Of a stretch of 15,285 nucleotides of DNA, positions 7,661 to 15,167 are shown piece after piece. How positions within the stretch are numbered: the first letter of the stretch is position 1; each line of letters starts with the position of its first letter. The DNA comes from CAMQVM01 sp044433365 (GTDB taxonomy: Bacteria; Bacteroidota; Bacteroidia; Bacteroidales; Rikenellaceae): contig JAWXTR010000082.1 in NCBI GenBank assembly GCA_044433365.1, positions 1 through 15,285 on the forward strand, written 5' to 3'. Made by a program: the position numbers and the translations under genes. The notes under the pieces are model-generated. The model was not told the DNA's origin. It searched no databases and was given only the letters and a program-made list of their open reading frames with translations.

Positions 7661-7695
7661 AAGGGTAGAGCTAAAAAACTTTACCCTTATAAGGG
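7661..7695 (+). terminator. Weak stem-loop after the RhaT gene
   Basis: AAGGGTA (7661-7667) pairs with TACCCTT (7682-7688) over a 14-nt loop, overlapping the palindrome CCCTTATAAGGG (7684-7695). There is no T-tract, so termination would be inefficient. It lies just upstream of and overlaps the left end of the R1 repeat. Confidence 0.3.
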
Positions 7696-8023
7696 AACTT
7701 CTAAAATCTGGCTTTCGTAGCTTTTCCATTTTAAGACTTCATCTTTGAATTTTGCAAATAAGTAGGGTAAAATAATTATTGGTGTATTTTTAAAAGTGCT
7801 ATTGGAGATGAGATTTTTTGCTATTGAATCGAAAATATAGTGGTTCTATATTGAGATTTAATAGTGAAAAATATCGCTCCAAGAGTGCTATTAAGAATAT
7901 GGCAATAATTGTTTTACACTACTTAAAGGCGGTAGGAGCCACTACAGCCTATATTCGCAAAATCCAAATCTAAAGCCTTAAAAAGAAAAATCTCTCAAAA
8001 TCCAGAATTTAGAACTCCCCATA
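7692..8023. repeat. Fold-back intergenic repeat R1, interrupted by a MITE-like insertion
   Basis: The left arm (7692-7758, starting AGGGAACTTCTAAAATCTGG) and the right arm (about 7954-8023, ending CCAGAATTTAGAACTCCCC) are imperfect inverted repeats of roughly 65-70 nt. Between them lie a small central hairpin (GTAG, GAGCCA, CTAC at about 7932-7945) and the 167-nt element at 7759-7925. Without that element the repeat would be about 165 nt and would match the sequence at 1-120. The ends carry TA (TA before AGGGAACTTC; CCCCA followed by TA). The repeat fills most of the gap between rhaT and the enolase-superfamily gene, and its right end forms the leader of that gene. Confidence 0.75.
7759..7925. 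mobile_element. 167-nt TA-flanked fold-back MITE-like element, copy 1
   Basis: The outer 49 nt at each end (7759-7807 and 7877-7925) are inverted repeats matching at 39 of 49 positions by my hand alignment. The complementarity continues inward almost to the centre, leaving a small loop (GTGGTTC near 7839-7845). Each end is TA followed or preceded by AGTAG/CTACT, suggesting a TA target duplication as in IS630/Tc1-mariner-type elements. There is no coding capacity. A second copy in opposite orientation begins at 15168, and over the 118 nt both show they differ at 6 positions. The element splits the R1 repeat at 7692-8023. No transposase is in the window, so mobilisation would be in trans. Confidence 0.75.
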
Positions 8024-8024
8024 A
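7998..8024 (+). repeat. 27-nt repeat in the leader of the enolase-superfamily gene (R1 arm)
   Basis: Exact twin of 4818-4844. It is the outer right arm of the R1 repeat and ends 21 nt before the ATG at 8046. See 4818-4844 for the shared position relative to the start codon. Confidence 0.85.
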
Positions 8025-8045
8025 TTTTTTTTAAAAGATACAAAA

Positions 8046-9188
8046 ATGAAAATCAAAGAGATTGAAACCTATCTTTTGTCAGACACTTTAGACGAAAGAT
8101 TCTACTTCTCACAGTTCGACTACGCTTCACGCTTAATTTGCGTAGTGAAAGTTACAACTGAAAGTGGTTTAGTAGGTTGGGGAGAGGGTTATGGCCCTGC
8201 GAATATTATTAAAGCCGGAATAGATTTTCTAAAGCCACTAGTTATTGGAAAATCACCATTAGATAGCGATCTGATTTGGAACGATATGTTTCGTCGCTCC
8301 ATTGATTACGCTCGAAAGGGTATTTTAATGTCGGCAATTAGTGCCTTAGATGTTGCTATTTGGGATTTAAAAGGTAAAATTTTAAAACAACCTATTTCAA
8401 CTCTTTTAGGGGGTAGATTCCGTGAAAAAGTGCAGGTTTACGCCACTGGTCTATACTTTACAGATGCCATGGAGGGCGATGCAAATATGGAGCGTCTGCT
8501 ATCTCAAGAGGCTTTAGAGTATAAAGAGGCTGGCTATAGTGCTGTTAAAATGAAAGTGGGTTTAGGCATTGAAAAAGATGTTAAAAACGTCGCTGCAATT
8601 CGCAAAGCTATCGGAAATGATATGAAACTAGGTGTAGACTCTAACCACGCCTATAATGTTCGTGAAGCAATTGAGCTTTCTCAAAAAATTGAGCAATATG
8701 ATATTATGTGGTTTGAAGAGCCAATCACACCCGACGATTACGCTGGATTCAAAGAGCTTCGTAGCAGGGTAAATATTCCTATAGCAGCTGGTGAGTGTGA
8801 ATTTAGATGCGATGGATTTAAAACGCTTTTAGAGAATCGTTGTGTAGACTTTATCCAACCAGAAACTGGCACTACAGGAGGTATTACAGAGGCTAAACGA
8901 ATATCTACAATTGCAAACACCTACCATGTAGAGATGACACCTCACAACTGGGGTACAGGAATTATAATTTCGGCGAATCTACATATTACAGCAAACCTTC
9001 AATACTCTCCAGGTCGTATTTTCGACAAACAGCCACTATTGGAGTTCGACCGCAGCCCTAATCGTATTCGTGAAGAGCTTATCACTAAGCCTTTTGCAGC
9101 CAAAGATGGATATATTGATGTTCCAACAGGCTACGGACTAGGAATCGAGGTTGACGAAGATAAATTAAACTATTTTGCTTTAAACTAA
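8046..9188 (+). CDS. Enolase-superfamily sugar-acid enzyme, D-galactarolactone cycloisomerase-like
   Basis: A 380-residue cytosolic enzyme of the mandelate racemase subgroup. Members abstract the proton next to a carboxylate with Mg2+ and either dehydrate, racemise or cycloisomerise sugar acids. Visible residues: the capping domain (1-125, with SALDVAIWDLKGK at 99-111), KMK (K168, K170), metal ligands D198 (VDSN), E224 (WFEEP) and E250 (AAGECEF), and the base H300 (TPHNWGTG). From memory, the order, spacing and C-terminal EFDRSPN (333-339) plus GYGLGIEVD closely resemble Agrobacterium Gci, which converts galactarolactone to a keto-acid. The Asp expected to pair with H300 is Glu here (QPETG, E273), so activity on the same substrate is not assured. 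It could instead be an uncharacterised dehydratase. It lies between rhaT and susCD; a strong terminator follows. Confidence 0.85.
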   Translation: MKIKEIETYLLSDTLDERFYFSQFDYASRLICVVKVTTESGLVGWGEGYGPANIIKAGIDFLKPLVIGKSPLDSDLIWNDMFRRSIDYARKGILMSAISALDVAIWDLKGKILKQPISTLLGGRFREKVQVYATGLYFTDAMEGDANMERLLSQEALEYKEAGYSAVKMKVGLGIEKDVKNVAAIRKAIGNDMKLGVDSNHAYNVREAIELSQKIEQYDIMWFEEPITPDDYAGFKELRSRVNIPIAAGECEFRCDGFKTLLENRCVDFIQPETGTTGGITEAKRISTIANTYHVEMTPHNWGTGIIISANLHITANLQYSPGRIFDKQPLLEFDRSPNRIREELITKPFAAKDGYIDVPTGYGLGIEVDEDKLNYFALN

Positions 9189-9281
9189 ACAAGTAACGCC
9201 AATAAAGGTCTGAAAAACCTTCTTCAGCTTTTAGTGAGCGGAGCGAAGCCGTGAGTGGAAACGAACGATTTTTTCCATCAC
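9189..9281 (+). other. Short GC-richer non-coding stretch after the enolase-superfamily gene
   Basis: Part of the 317-nt gap before susC. It includes a stretch near 9226-9268 (AGTGAGCGGAGCGAAGCCG, then GTGAGTGGAAACGAACG) that is richer in G+C than its surroundings and shares AGCTTTTAGTGA with the porin 3' region. It looks like a decayed intergenic repeat. The rest of the gap (9318-9432) is AT-rich, and I see nothing in it. Confidence 0.35.
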
Positions 9282-9317
9282 TTTGTTAATGCTTTTTTTA
9301 AAAAAAGCATTAACAAA
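9282..9317 (+). terminator. Terminator after the enolase-superfamily gene
   Basis: A perfect 36-nt palindrome (arms 9282-9299 and 9300-9317) with TTTGTTAATGC and its complement around a T7/A7 centre. It is followed after AGTTA by a run of T (9323-9329). This is a typical strong intrinsic terminator, separating the cycloisomerase-like gene from susC. Confidence 0.8.
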
Positions 9318-9432
9318 AGTTATTTTTTTGTAACTAGAATTGCAAAAATAGCTCAAAAATTTCATGTCTTTATTCCCAAAAGTAATAAAAAGAATATTAT
9401 TCTAAGCAGATTTATTGACTTGTTATCAAAAT

Positions 9433-9464
9433 TTTGAGGGTTATGGATTCTTCCCTAAAATTTG
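9433..9464 (+). promoter_or_regulatory. Candidate promoter for susC
   Basis: TTTG (9433-9436), a 19-nt spacer, and TAAAATTTG (9456-9464), which has one extra base between TA and TTTG compared with the consensus. An inverted pair GGATTC (9445-9450) and GAATCC (9482-9487) brackets the -7 region and could be an operator half-site pair, though six bases is little support. The leader would be about 35 nt. Confidence 0.45.
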
Positions 9465-9505
9465 ATATAAAATAAAAAATAGAATCCACTAAAACTATTA
9501 TAATT

Positions 9506-12500
9506 ATGAGAGAAATTACCAAGCTATCTTGGCAGTTATTGCCAAAGGTTAGGAGAGTACTTGTAATGACAGTTATGGCTTGTATGTTTGCAGTTTCTGC
9601 AATGGCACAAACCACACAAACTATCTCAGGTATTGTTCTTGACGAAAACAATTCACCTATGGGTGGTGTTGTTGTTCAAGTTGATGGAACTGCTAAAGGT
9701 GCAATTACCGACATGAACGGTGCATACTCTATCAAAAATGTATCAAGTGATGAAAATCTGCTTTTCACTTTCGTAGGTTATGTAAACACAGTTGTTCCAG
9801 CCGACAAAGGTACAATCAACGTAACAATGGAAATCGATGCACTAGGTGTTGAAGAGGTTGTAGTCGTAGGTTTCGGTACTCAAAAGAAAGTTAATCTTAC
9901 AGGTTCGGTATCGGTTGTAGACGAAGAAGCTTTCACTTCACGTCCAATTACAAACGCTTCACAAGCTCTTGAAGGTGCTGTTCCCGGTCTATCTATTACA
10001 AGTTCGACTGGTGGTTTAGGTGATGCTTCTTCTATCTCTATCCGTGGTCAGGGCACTATCGCCTCTGGATCAAGTGGCGATCCACTAGTCCTAATCGACG
10101 GTATGGAAGGTGATATTAACACTCTTAATCCTCAAGATATTGCATCTGTATCAGTACTTAAAGATGCTGCTGCATCCTCTATCTATGGTTCACGTGCTCC
10201 GTTTGGTGTAATTCTTATCACTACTAAAAAGGGTAAAAGTGGCAAAATGGTAATGAACTACAACAACTCTTTCCGTTTTGCAACTCAAACAACTATGCCT
10301 ACTCCTATGAACTCATTCCAACAAGTTAACTACATCAATGATGCTTATGCTGGTGCAGATCAAACGCTGGAAGCTGGATATTATGATAGAGTTGTTGCAT
10401 ATTATAACGACCCTATAAACAATGAGGCAACTATTGCTGACGGTGTAGAATGGGAAGATAATATTCCTCAATCTAATGCAAATGAAAATTGGTTTGACAG
10501 AATCTATAAAGATTGGACTTTTGGTCAAGAACACAATTTTTCGATTAACGGAGGTACAGATATTGCTCAAGTTTACGCCTCTGTCAACTATCTTAACCAA
10601 AAGGGTTATAGCAATTATAATACCGATAGCTACACTCGTTTTGCTACAAATCTACGTGTTTCTGGTCAACTTACAGAATTTTTAAAATATAACTACAACA
10701 TTAAATATCAACAAACAGAGCAACAAGAACCTGGTTATTTGGATGATATTGAGCTAAGAGATGCTCAAATGTCGGCTTTAGTCCCAATGTATGATCCAAA
10801 TGGAAACTTAGTAATGAACTATGCTAATCTTCTTCAAAATGGTGGTACAGATATCAATAAATATAATAAACTATTCCAACAATTTCAAGTTGTTGCTACT
10901 CCTATAAAAAACTGGAATATTACTGGTGAAATAAACTACAAATTCCAATCGACTCGTCTTCACACTGACAAACAATATATATACTCATACCTTGTAGATG
11001 GCACAGCGGTTGTTGAGTCGCTTTACAACACTGCATCTGTATATGAAAAATCGGCTGTCACTACCTATACAAATCCTAACATCTATACTGATTACTCTTT
11101 TACCTTAAATGACAAGCATAACTTTAAAGTTATGGCTGGTTTTCAAGCAGAATGTAATGTGTTGAATAGTTTTAATACAACACGTAACGGTATAATCGTA
11201 ACAGGAAGTCAAACTTTAGATATGACAGATGGTACTGATGTTACAGGTTCAGCTTTAACTCCAACAGTGGGCGGTTCTCTTACCGACTGGGCTACAGCAG
11301 GATATTTTGGCCGTTTTAACTACGACTATAATGGTAAATACCTTTTAGAGGTAAATGCACGTTATGATGGTACATCACGTTTCCGTTCAGATTCTCGTTG
11401 GGATATGTTTCCTTCGTTCTCAGCAGGTTGGAATATTGCTAATGAAGAGTTTTTTGGAGATCTTAGAGATAAAATTTCTACGTTAAAACTTCGTGCCTCT
11501 TACGGGGAATTAGGCAACCAAAACACATCTAGCCTATATCCTACATACTCTCAAATGGGGCTTACATCAAGCACAGGATATTGGTTGATTGACGGCACCT
11601 TAACAAACACTGCTACTTCATCTGATCTTATTAATTCGTCGCTTACTTGGGAAACTATTAAAAGTACTAATATTGGTTTTGATGTTACCGCTCTTCGCAA
11701 CCGCCTATCTTTTTCATTCGATTGGTTCGACCGTAAAACATTAAATATGGTTGGACCTGCAGAAGATCTACCATCTATTCTTGGTACAGATGTACCTAAT
11801 GCCAATAATACAAACCTAACAAACAGGGGTTGGGAGATGAGTATACGTTGGAATGATAGAACAGATAGTGGTTTTGGATATTCAGCAAGCATAAATCTAT
11901 ATGATTCTCAAACTACAATCGACGACTATCCTAATGATACAGGTTCTTTGTCATTTACTGCATATAGTGGTATTTATTCTAACAATGGTAGATCCGACAC
12001 CTACTATTCAGGTCAAAAACTTGGTGAAATTTGGGGTTATACAACAATTGGTATCGCTAAAACAGACGCTGAGATGCAACAACACTTAGCTACACTTCCC
12101 AATGGTGGTCAGACAATGATTACAGATGGTGGTGATGCTAATAAATGGACTGCTGGTGATATTATGTATGCTGATATTAACGGTGATGGCAAAATAAGTA
12201 GTGGTGCAAACACTATATACGACTCTGGCGATATGCAAATAATTGGTAATTCAACTGCTCGTTACAACTTTGGTATTAACCTAACAGCCGATTATAAAGG
12301 CTTTGATGTAAGTGCATTTTTCCAAGGAACAATGAAACGTGATTATGCTACAAACAAGTCATATTTCTTTGGTGGTTCAGGTTCAATATATAATATGTCA
12401 TATTTTACAGAAGTTCTTGATTACTTCCGAGCTGACGAAGATCACCCACTAGGTCAAAACTTAGATTCTTACTATCCTCGATTAATCAATAATAATACTA

Positions 12501-12763
12501 AGAACTATCAAATTCAGACTGGTTATCTATTAGATGCTTCATATATTAGACTTAAAAACCTACAGGTTGGATATAGCTTCAATCAAAATATGTTAGAAAA
12601 ACTTGGTTTCACAAACTTAAGAGTTTTTGCCTCTGCCGAAAATCTTTGGACAGCAACAGCTCTTCCTGACCAATTCGACCCTGAAACAATCGATGGTACT
12701 AACTTCGGCATGAACTATCCTCTTCAATCTACCATCTCTTTTGGTATTAATGTAAGTTTTTAA
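9506..12763 (+). CDS. susC: SusC/RagA-family TonB-dependent outer-membrane transporter
   Basis: A 1085-residue protein, normal length for SusC. It has a signal peptide (basic MREITKLSWQLLPKVRR, hydrophobic core, cleavage near SAMA-QT at 34), a carboxypeptidase-regulatory-like domain (about 38-110, ISGIVLDENNSPMGGVVVQV), a TonB-box-like EEVVVVGFG (116-124), and the plug with DPLVLIDGM (192-200) and VSVLKDAAASSIYGSRAPFGVILITTKKG (split over 215-243). The 22-strand-type barrel follows and ends TISFGINVSF. DINGDGK at 890-896 is a calcium-site-like loop common in this family. It would import oligosaccharides with the SusD partner encoded 90 nt downstream. The substrate is not readable from SusC alone. 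It is preceded by its own candidate promoter and a strong terminator, so the pair forms its own operon. Confidence 0.95.
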   Translation: MREITKLSWQLLPKVRRVLVMTVMACMFAVSAMAQTTQTISGIVLDENNSPMGGVVVQVDGTAKGAITDMNGAYSIKNVSSDENLLFTFVGYVNTVVPADKGTINVTMEIDALGVEEVVVVGFGTQKKVNLTGSVSVVDEEAFTSRPITNASQALEGAVPGLSITSSTGGLGDASSISIRGQGTIASGSSGDPLVLIDGMEGDINTLNPQDIASVSVLKDAAASSIYGSRAPFGVILITTKKGKSGKMVMNYNNSFRFATQTTMPTPMNSFQQVNYINDAYAGADQTLEAGYYDRVVAYYNDPINNEATIADGVEWEDNIPQSNANENWFDRIYKDWTFGQEHNFSINGGTDIAQVYASVNYLNQKGYSNYNTDSYTRFATNLRVSGQLTEFLKYNYNIKYQQTEQQEPGYLDDIELRDAQMSALVPMYDPNGNLVMNYANLLQNGGTDINKYNKLFQQFQVVATPIKNWNITGEINYKFQSTRLHTDKQYIYSYLVDGTAVVESLYNTASVYEKSAVTTYTNPNIYTDYSFTLNDKHNFKVMAGFQAECNVLNSFNTTRNGIIVTGSQTLDMTDGTDVTGSALTPTVGGSLTDWATAGYFGRFNYDYNGKYLLEVNARYDGTSRFRSDSRWDMFPSFSAGWNIANEEFFGDLRDKISTLKLRASYGELGNQNTSSLYPTYSQMGLTSSTGYWLIDGTLTNTATSSDLINSSLTWETIKSTNIGFDVTALRNRLSFSFDWFDRKTLNMVGPAEDLPSILGTDVPNANNTNLTNRGWEMSIRWNDRTDSGFGYSASINLYDSQTTIDDYPNDTGSLSFTAYSGIYSNNGRSDTYYSGQKLGEIWGYTTIGIAKTDAEMQQHLATLPNGGQTMITDGGDANKWTAGDIMYADINGDGKISSGANTIYDSGDMQIIGNSTARYNFGINLTADYKGFDVSAFFQGTMKRDYATNKSYFFGGSGSIYNMSYFTEVLDYFRADEDHPLGQNLDSYYPRLINNNTKNYQIQTGYLLDASYIRLKNLQVGYSFNQNMLEKLGFTNLRVFASAENLWTATALPDQFDPETIDGTNFGMNYPLQSTISFGINVSF

Positions 12764-12781
12764 TAAGTTGAAATAAAATGT

Positions 12782-12810
12782 ATTATTTCTCTTACATAAT
12801 AATCTTTTTT
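12782..12810 (+). terminator. Weak stem-loop between susC and susD
   Basis: ATTATT (12782-12787) can pair with AATAAT (12798-12803) over a 10-nt loop, followed after one C by six T (12805-12810). The stem is short and all A/T, so it may only attenuate read-through into susD. A stem-loop here would fit the usual excess of SusC transcript, but that is inference. Confidence 0.25.
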
Positions 12811-12853
12811 GATAATTTGTTTGAGATATACAATATTAAATAAATATAGACGT

Positions 12854-14998
12854 ATGAAAATAATTTTTAAATATATTTCGGTAGCTCTTTTATCGGGTGC
12901 GTTAGGACTATTCACATCATGTGGAAATGACTTTCTTGACCGTGAGCCTGTATCGACCTTAACACCTGAGTCTTATTTTAGCACGGATGCCCAACTAAGA
13001 GCATTCTTAATGCCTCTATATATTAATTATATAGAAAACCATATTACCTTCTCTCAAACAGGCATATACGGTGCGAAAGATGGTGGGGTTAAGACTACCA
13101 CTTATGGTACAGACGATATACTAAACTATTCTCTTAACCAACGTTTTGTTGAAGGACTTTGGCAAGTTAACACACAAACCACTTCTTATTGGAATTTCGA
13201 AGCCATCTACGAGGTTAACTATTTCCTTGAATATGTTTTACCTAAATACGAGGCTGGCGAAATTTCTGGTACAGAAAGCCTTGTAGAGCACTGTATCGGT
13301 GAAGCATATTGGCTTAGAGCTTATTTTTACTACCTTAAATGGAGAGACTTAGGCGATTTTCCTATTGTTACAACCATTCTAGCCGACGATTATGAGACTC
13401 TAACAGAAAATTCAAAACGTAGCCCACGTAATGAGGTTGCTCGTTTCATTATCTCTGACCTTGATAAAGCAGCTGAACTTATGCAAGATACTCCACCTGA
13501 TGGAGCAGGCAACTACCTATCAAAAAATGTAGCTTACCTTCTTAAATCACGTGTAGCTCTTTTCGAAGCAAGTTGGTTAACTAACTTTAAGGGCACTGCT
13601 TTTGTTCCAGGAGGTACTGGATGGCCAGGTGCTGAAAAAGATTATAATAGCGATTTTCAATATATTGCAGGCTCAATAGATGCTGAGATTGATTACTTCT
13701 TAGGTGAGGCTATCTCTGCCTCTGATATAGTTGCATCTTCTGTTTCGCTTACTCCAAATACGGGCGTTACTCCACAACCTGATAATGAGGAAAATCCTTA
13801 TTATAATATGTTCGCTGATAGCGATATGAGTGGTTACGATGAGGTTCTTTTCTGGAGAGCATACAACAATAGCTACACAACATGGAAAACTTGTCATGCG
13901 GTCAACTATTTTATCACTGCTACTAATGCAGGTAACGGTATGAGCCGTGGTTTAATTATGCAGTATCTTGATAGAAAAGGTCTACCTTGGTATGCAAGTG
14001 AAGATTTTTCTAACGATGATGATATTTTCATAGCTCGTCTAGGAAAAAATGGCAAACAAGGAATGGACTCTAGCGAGTCGCTTCGTGACCTACGCATATC
14101 ATTATTTTTAAAAAATCCAGGTCAAACAAATGTATGGTACAATTCTGATATATCTATAAAAGGATTTAAAGAAGAACCACCTGCACCAGTTGTAAATGAG
14201 GGCGGTTCAGGTCGTGCTGTAACCGGTTATCTCTCTCGTAAGGGTTTAAATCCTGATGGCACACACAACTCTGGTAATTCAATGGCCTACAATGGTTGCC
14301 CTATATTCCGTGCAGCCGAAGCATACCTTACCTATGTTGAGGCTTACTACATGAAATATAATAGCTTAGGTGGTAATGCTACAACCTATTGGGAAGCTAT
14401 TAGAACTCGTGCAGGTATAGATGCAGGAACAATTCAAACAACTATAGATGCCCTAGATATGGAAAAAGAGGCTAAATATGACTGGGCTGCTTACACTGCT
14501 GGTCAACTTCTAACCGATAAAACTCTTTTTGCTATTCGTAAAGAGCGTCGTTCAGAATTTGTATCAGAGGGTTATCGTGCCGATGATTTACGTCGTTGGA
14601 GAGCTATGGATCAAATGGTTACAACCCCTTATCACCCACAAGGGTTTAAACTTTGGGGTGACGTCAACTATGATCTATATATCGACGAGGGAGGTAGTAC
14701 TTCATCTCATATCTCTGATAAGACTATGCTAATACAATATCCTGCTTCGGATGCTGTCGTATCAATCAAAGGCGACCTAACCGACCTTTATCCAGAAGAT
14801 GGAGAGTATATCTATCCATATCGTCAACTTGCATCAAGCAATGGATTTAACGGTTTAATCTGGAAAATGGCTCACTATTTAGCTCCGCTTGAAATTCTTG
14901 ATTTCACTCTTACAGCTACTGATGGCGACCTATCTACTTCGCCTCTTTACCAAAATCCTTATTGGCCAACTGAGGCTGGTGGTTCTGCTATACAGTAG
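12854..14998 (+). CDS. susD: SusD/RagB-family surface glycan-binding lipoprotein
   Basis: Read from ATG 12854, the protein is 714 residues; an in-frame ATG at 12809 would add 15 residues ahead of the signal peptide and is unlikely. MKIIFKYISVALLSGALGLF is followed by the lipobox FTSC, with lipidation at C23 and then GNDFLDREP, typical of SusD. The N-terminal TPR-like region includes GEAYWLRAYFYYLKW (from about 149) and RDLGDFPIVT; the C-terminal family block ERRSEFVSEGYRADDLRRW lies near 564-582. It should sit on the cell surface as the lid and binding partner of SusC. At 714 residues it is longer than the roughly 500-600 usual for SusD. A Gly/Pro-rich loop (PPAPVVNEGGSGR, about 441-453) may be part of an insertion. 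A hairpin follows the stop. Confidence 0.92.
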   Translation: MKIIFKYISVALLSGALGLFTSCGNDFLDREPVSTLTPESYFSTDAQLRAFLMPLYINYIENHITFSQTGIYGAKDGGVKTTTYGTDDILNYSLNQRFVEGLWQVNTQTTSYWNFEAIYEVNYFLEYVLPKYEAGEISGTESLVEHCIGEAYWLRAYFYYLKWRDLGDFPIVTTILADDYETLTENSKRSPRNEVARFIISDLDKAAELMQDTPPDGAGNYLSKNVAYLLKSRVALFEASWLTNFKGTAFVPGGTGWPGAEKDYNSDFQYIAGSIDAEIDYFLGEAISASDIVASSVSLTPNTGVTPQPDNEENPYYNMFADSDMSGYDEVLFWRAYNNSYTTWKTCHAVNYFITATNAGNGMSRGLIMQYLDRKGLPWYASEDFSNDDDIFIARLGKNGKQGMDSSESLRDLRISLFLKNPGQTNVWYNSDISIKGFKEEPPAPVVNEGGSGRAVTGYLSRKGLNPDGTHNSGNSMAYNGCPIFRAAEAYLTYVEAYYMKYNSLGGNATTYWEAIRTRAGIDAGTIQTTIDALDMEKEAKYDWAAYTAGQLLTDKTLFAIRKERRSEFVSEGYRADDLRRWRAMDQMVTTPYHPQGFKLWGDVNYDLYIDEGGSTSSHISDKTMLIQYPASDAVVSIKGDLTDLYPEDGEYIYPYRQLASSNGFNGLIWKMAHYLAPLEILDFTLTATDGDLSTSPLYQNPYWPTEAGGSAIQ

Positions 14999-15037
14999 TC
15001 ATACGAATAAAGATTTGAAATTTTCGGAAAACTCTAA

Positions 15038-15080
15038 AGGTAACTTCTAATTTCTGATTTTCAGGAATTAGAAGTTACTT
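15038..15080 (+). terminator. Hairpin after susD, R1-like
   Basis: The arms 15038-15057 and 15061-15080 pair over about 20 bp with two G-U pairs and a 3-nt loop (GTAACTTCTAATTTCTGA against TCAGGAATTAGAAGTTAC). The flanking bases are TA-rich (CTCTAAAGG and ACTTAAAAA), and the arm sequence resembles the R1 outer end. No T-tract follows on the plus strand, so it may act as a 3'-end stabiliser as much as a terminator. Confidence 0.6.
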
Positions 15081-15167
15081 AAAAATAAAAAATAAACCTA
15101 TTTGAAAATCCCCACATTTTAAAATAATTATTTAAACCAATGATTAACACCGATAATAATTTAGTAT

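Noticed and set aside
7759..7925. Interpretation of the repeats as a CRISPR array or an attachment site
   Set aside because: There are no regularly spaced direct repeats with unique spacers, and no integrase or tRNA gene nearby; the fold-back structure with TA ends fits a MITE better.
7950..7958. TATATTCGC as a promoter -7 box for the enolase-superfamily gene
   Set aside because: It differs from TAnnTTTG and has no TTTG at the right distance; it is better explained as part of the R1 arm.
9255..9437. Possible 60-residue ORF between the enolase-superfamily gene and susC
   Set aside because: It runs through the terminator palindrome at 9282-9317 and AT-rich spacer, and has a low-complexity Lys/Phe/Ser-rich product with no family signature.
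12809..12853. Upstream ATG adding 15 residues to SusD
   Set aside because: The extension MIICLRYTILNKYRR precedes a complete lipoprotein signal starting at 12854 and would disrupt a normal N terminus.
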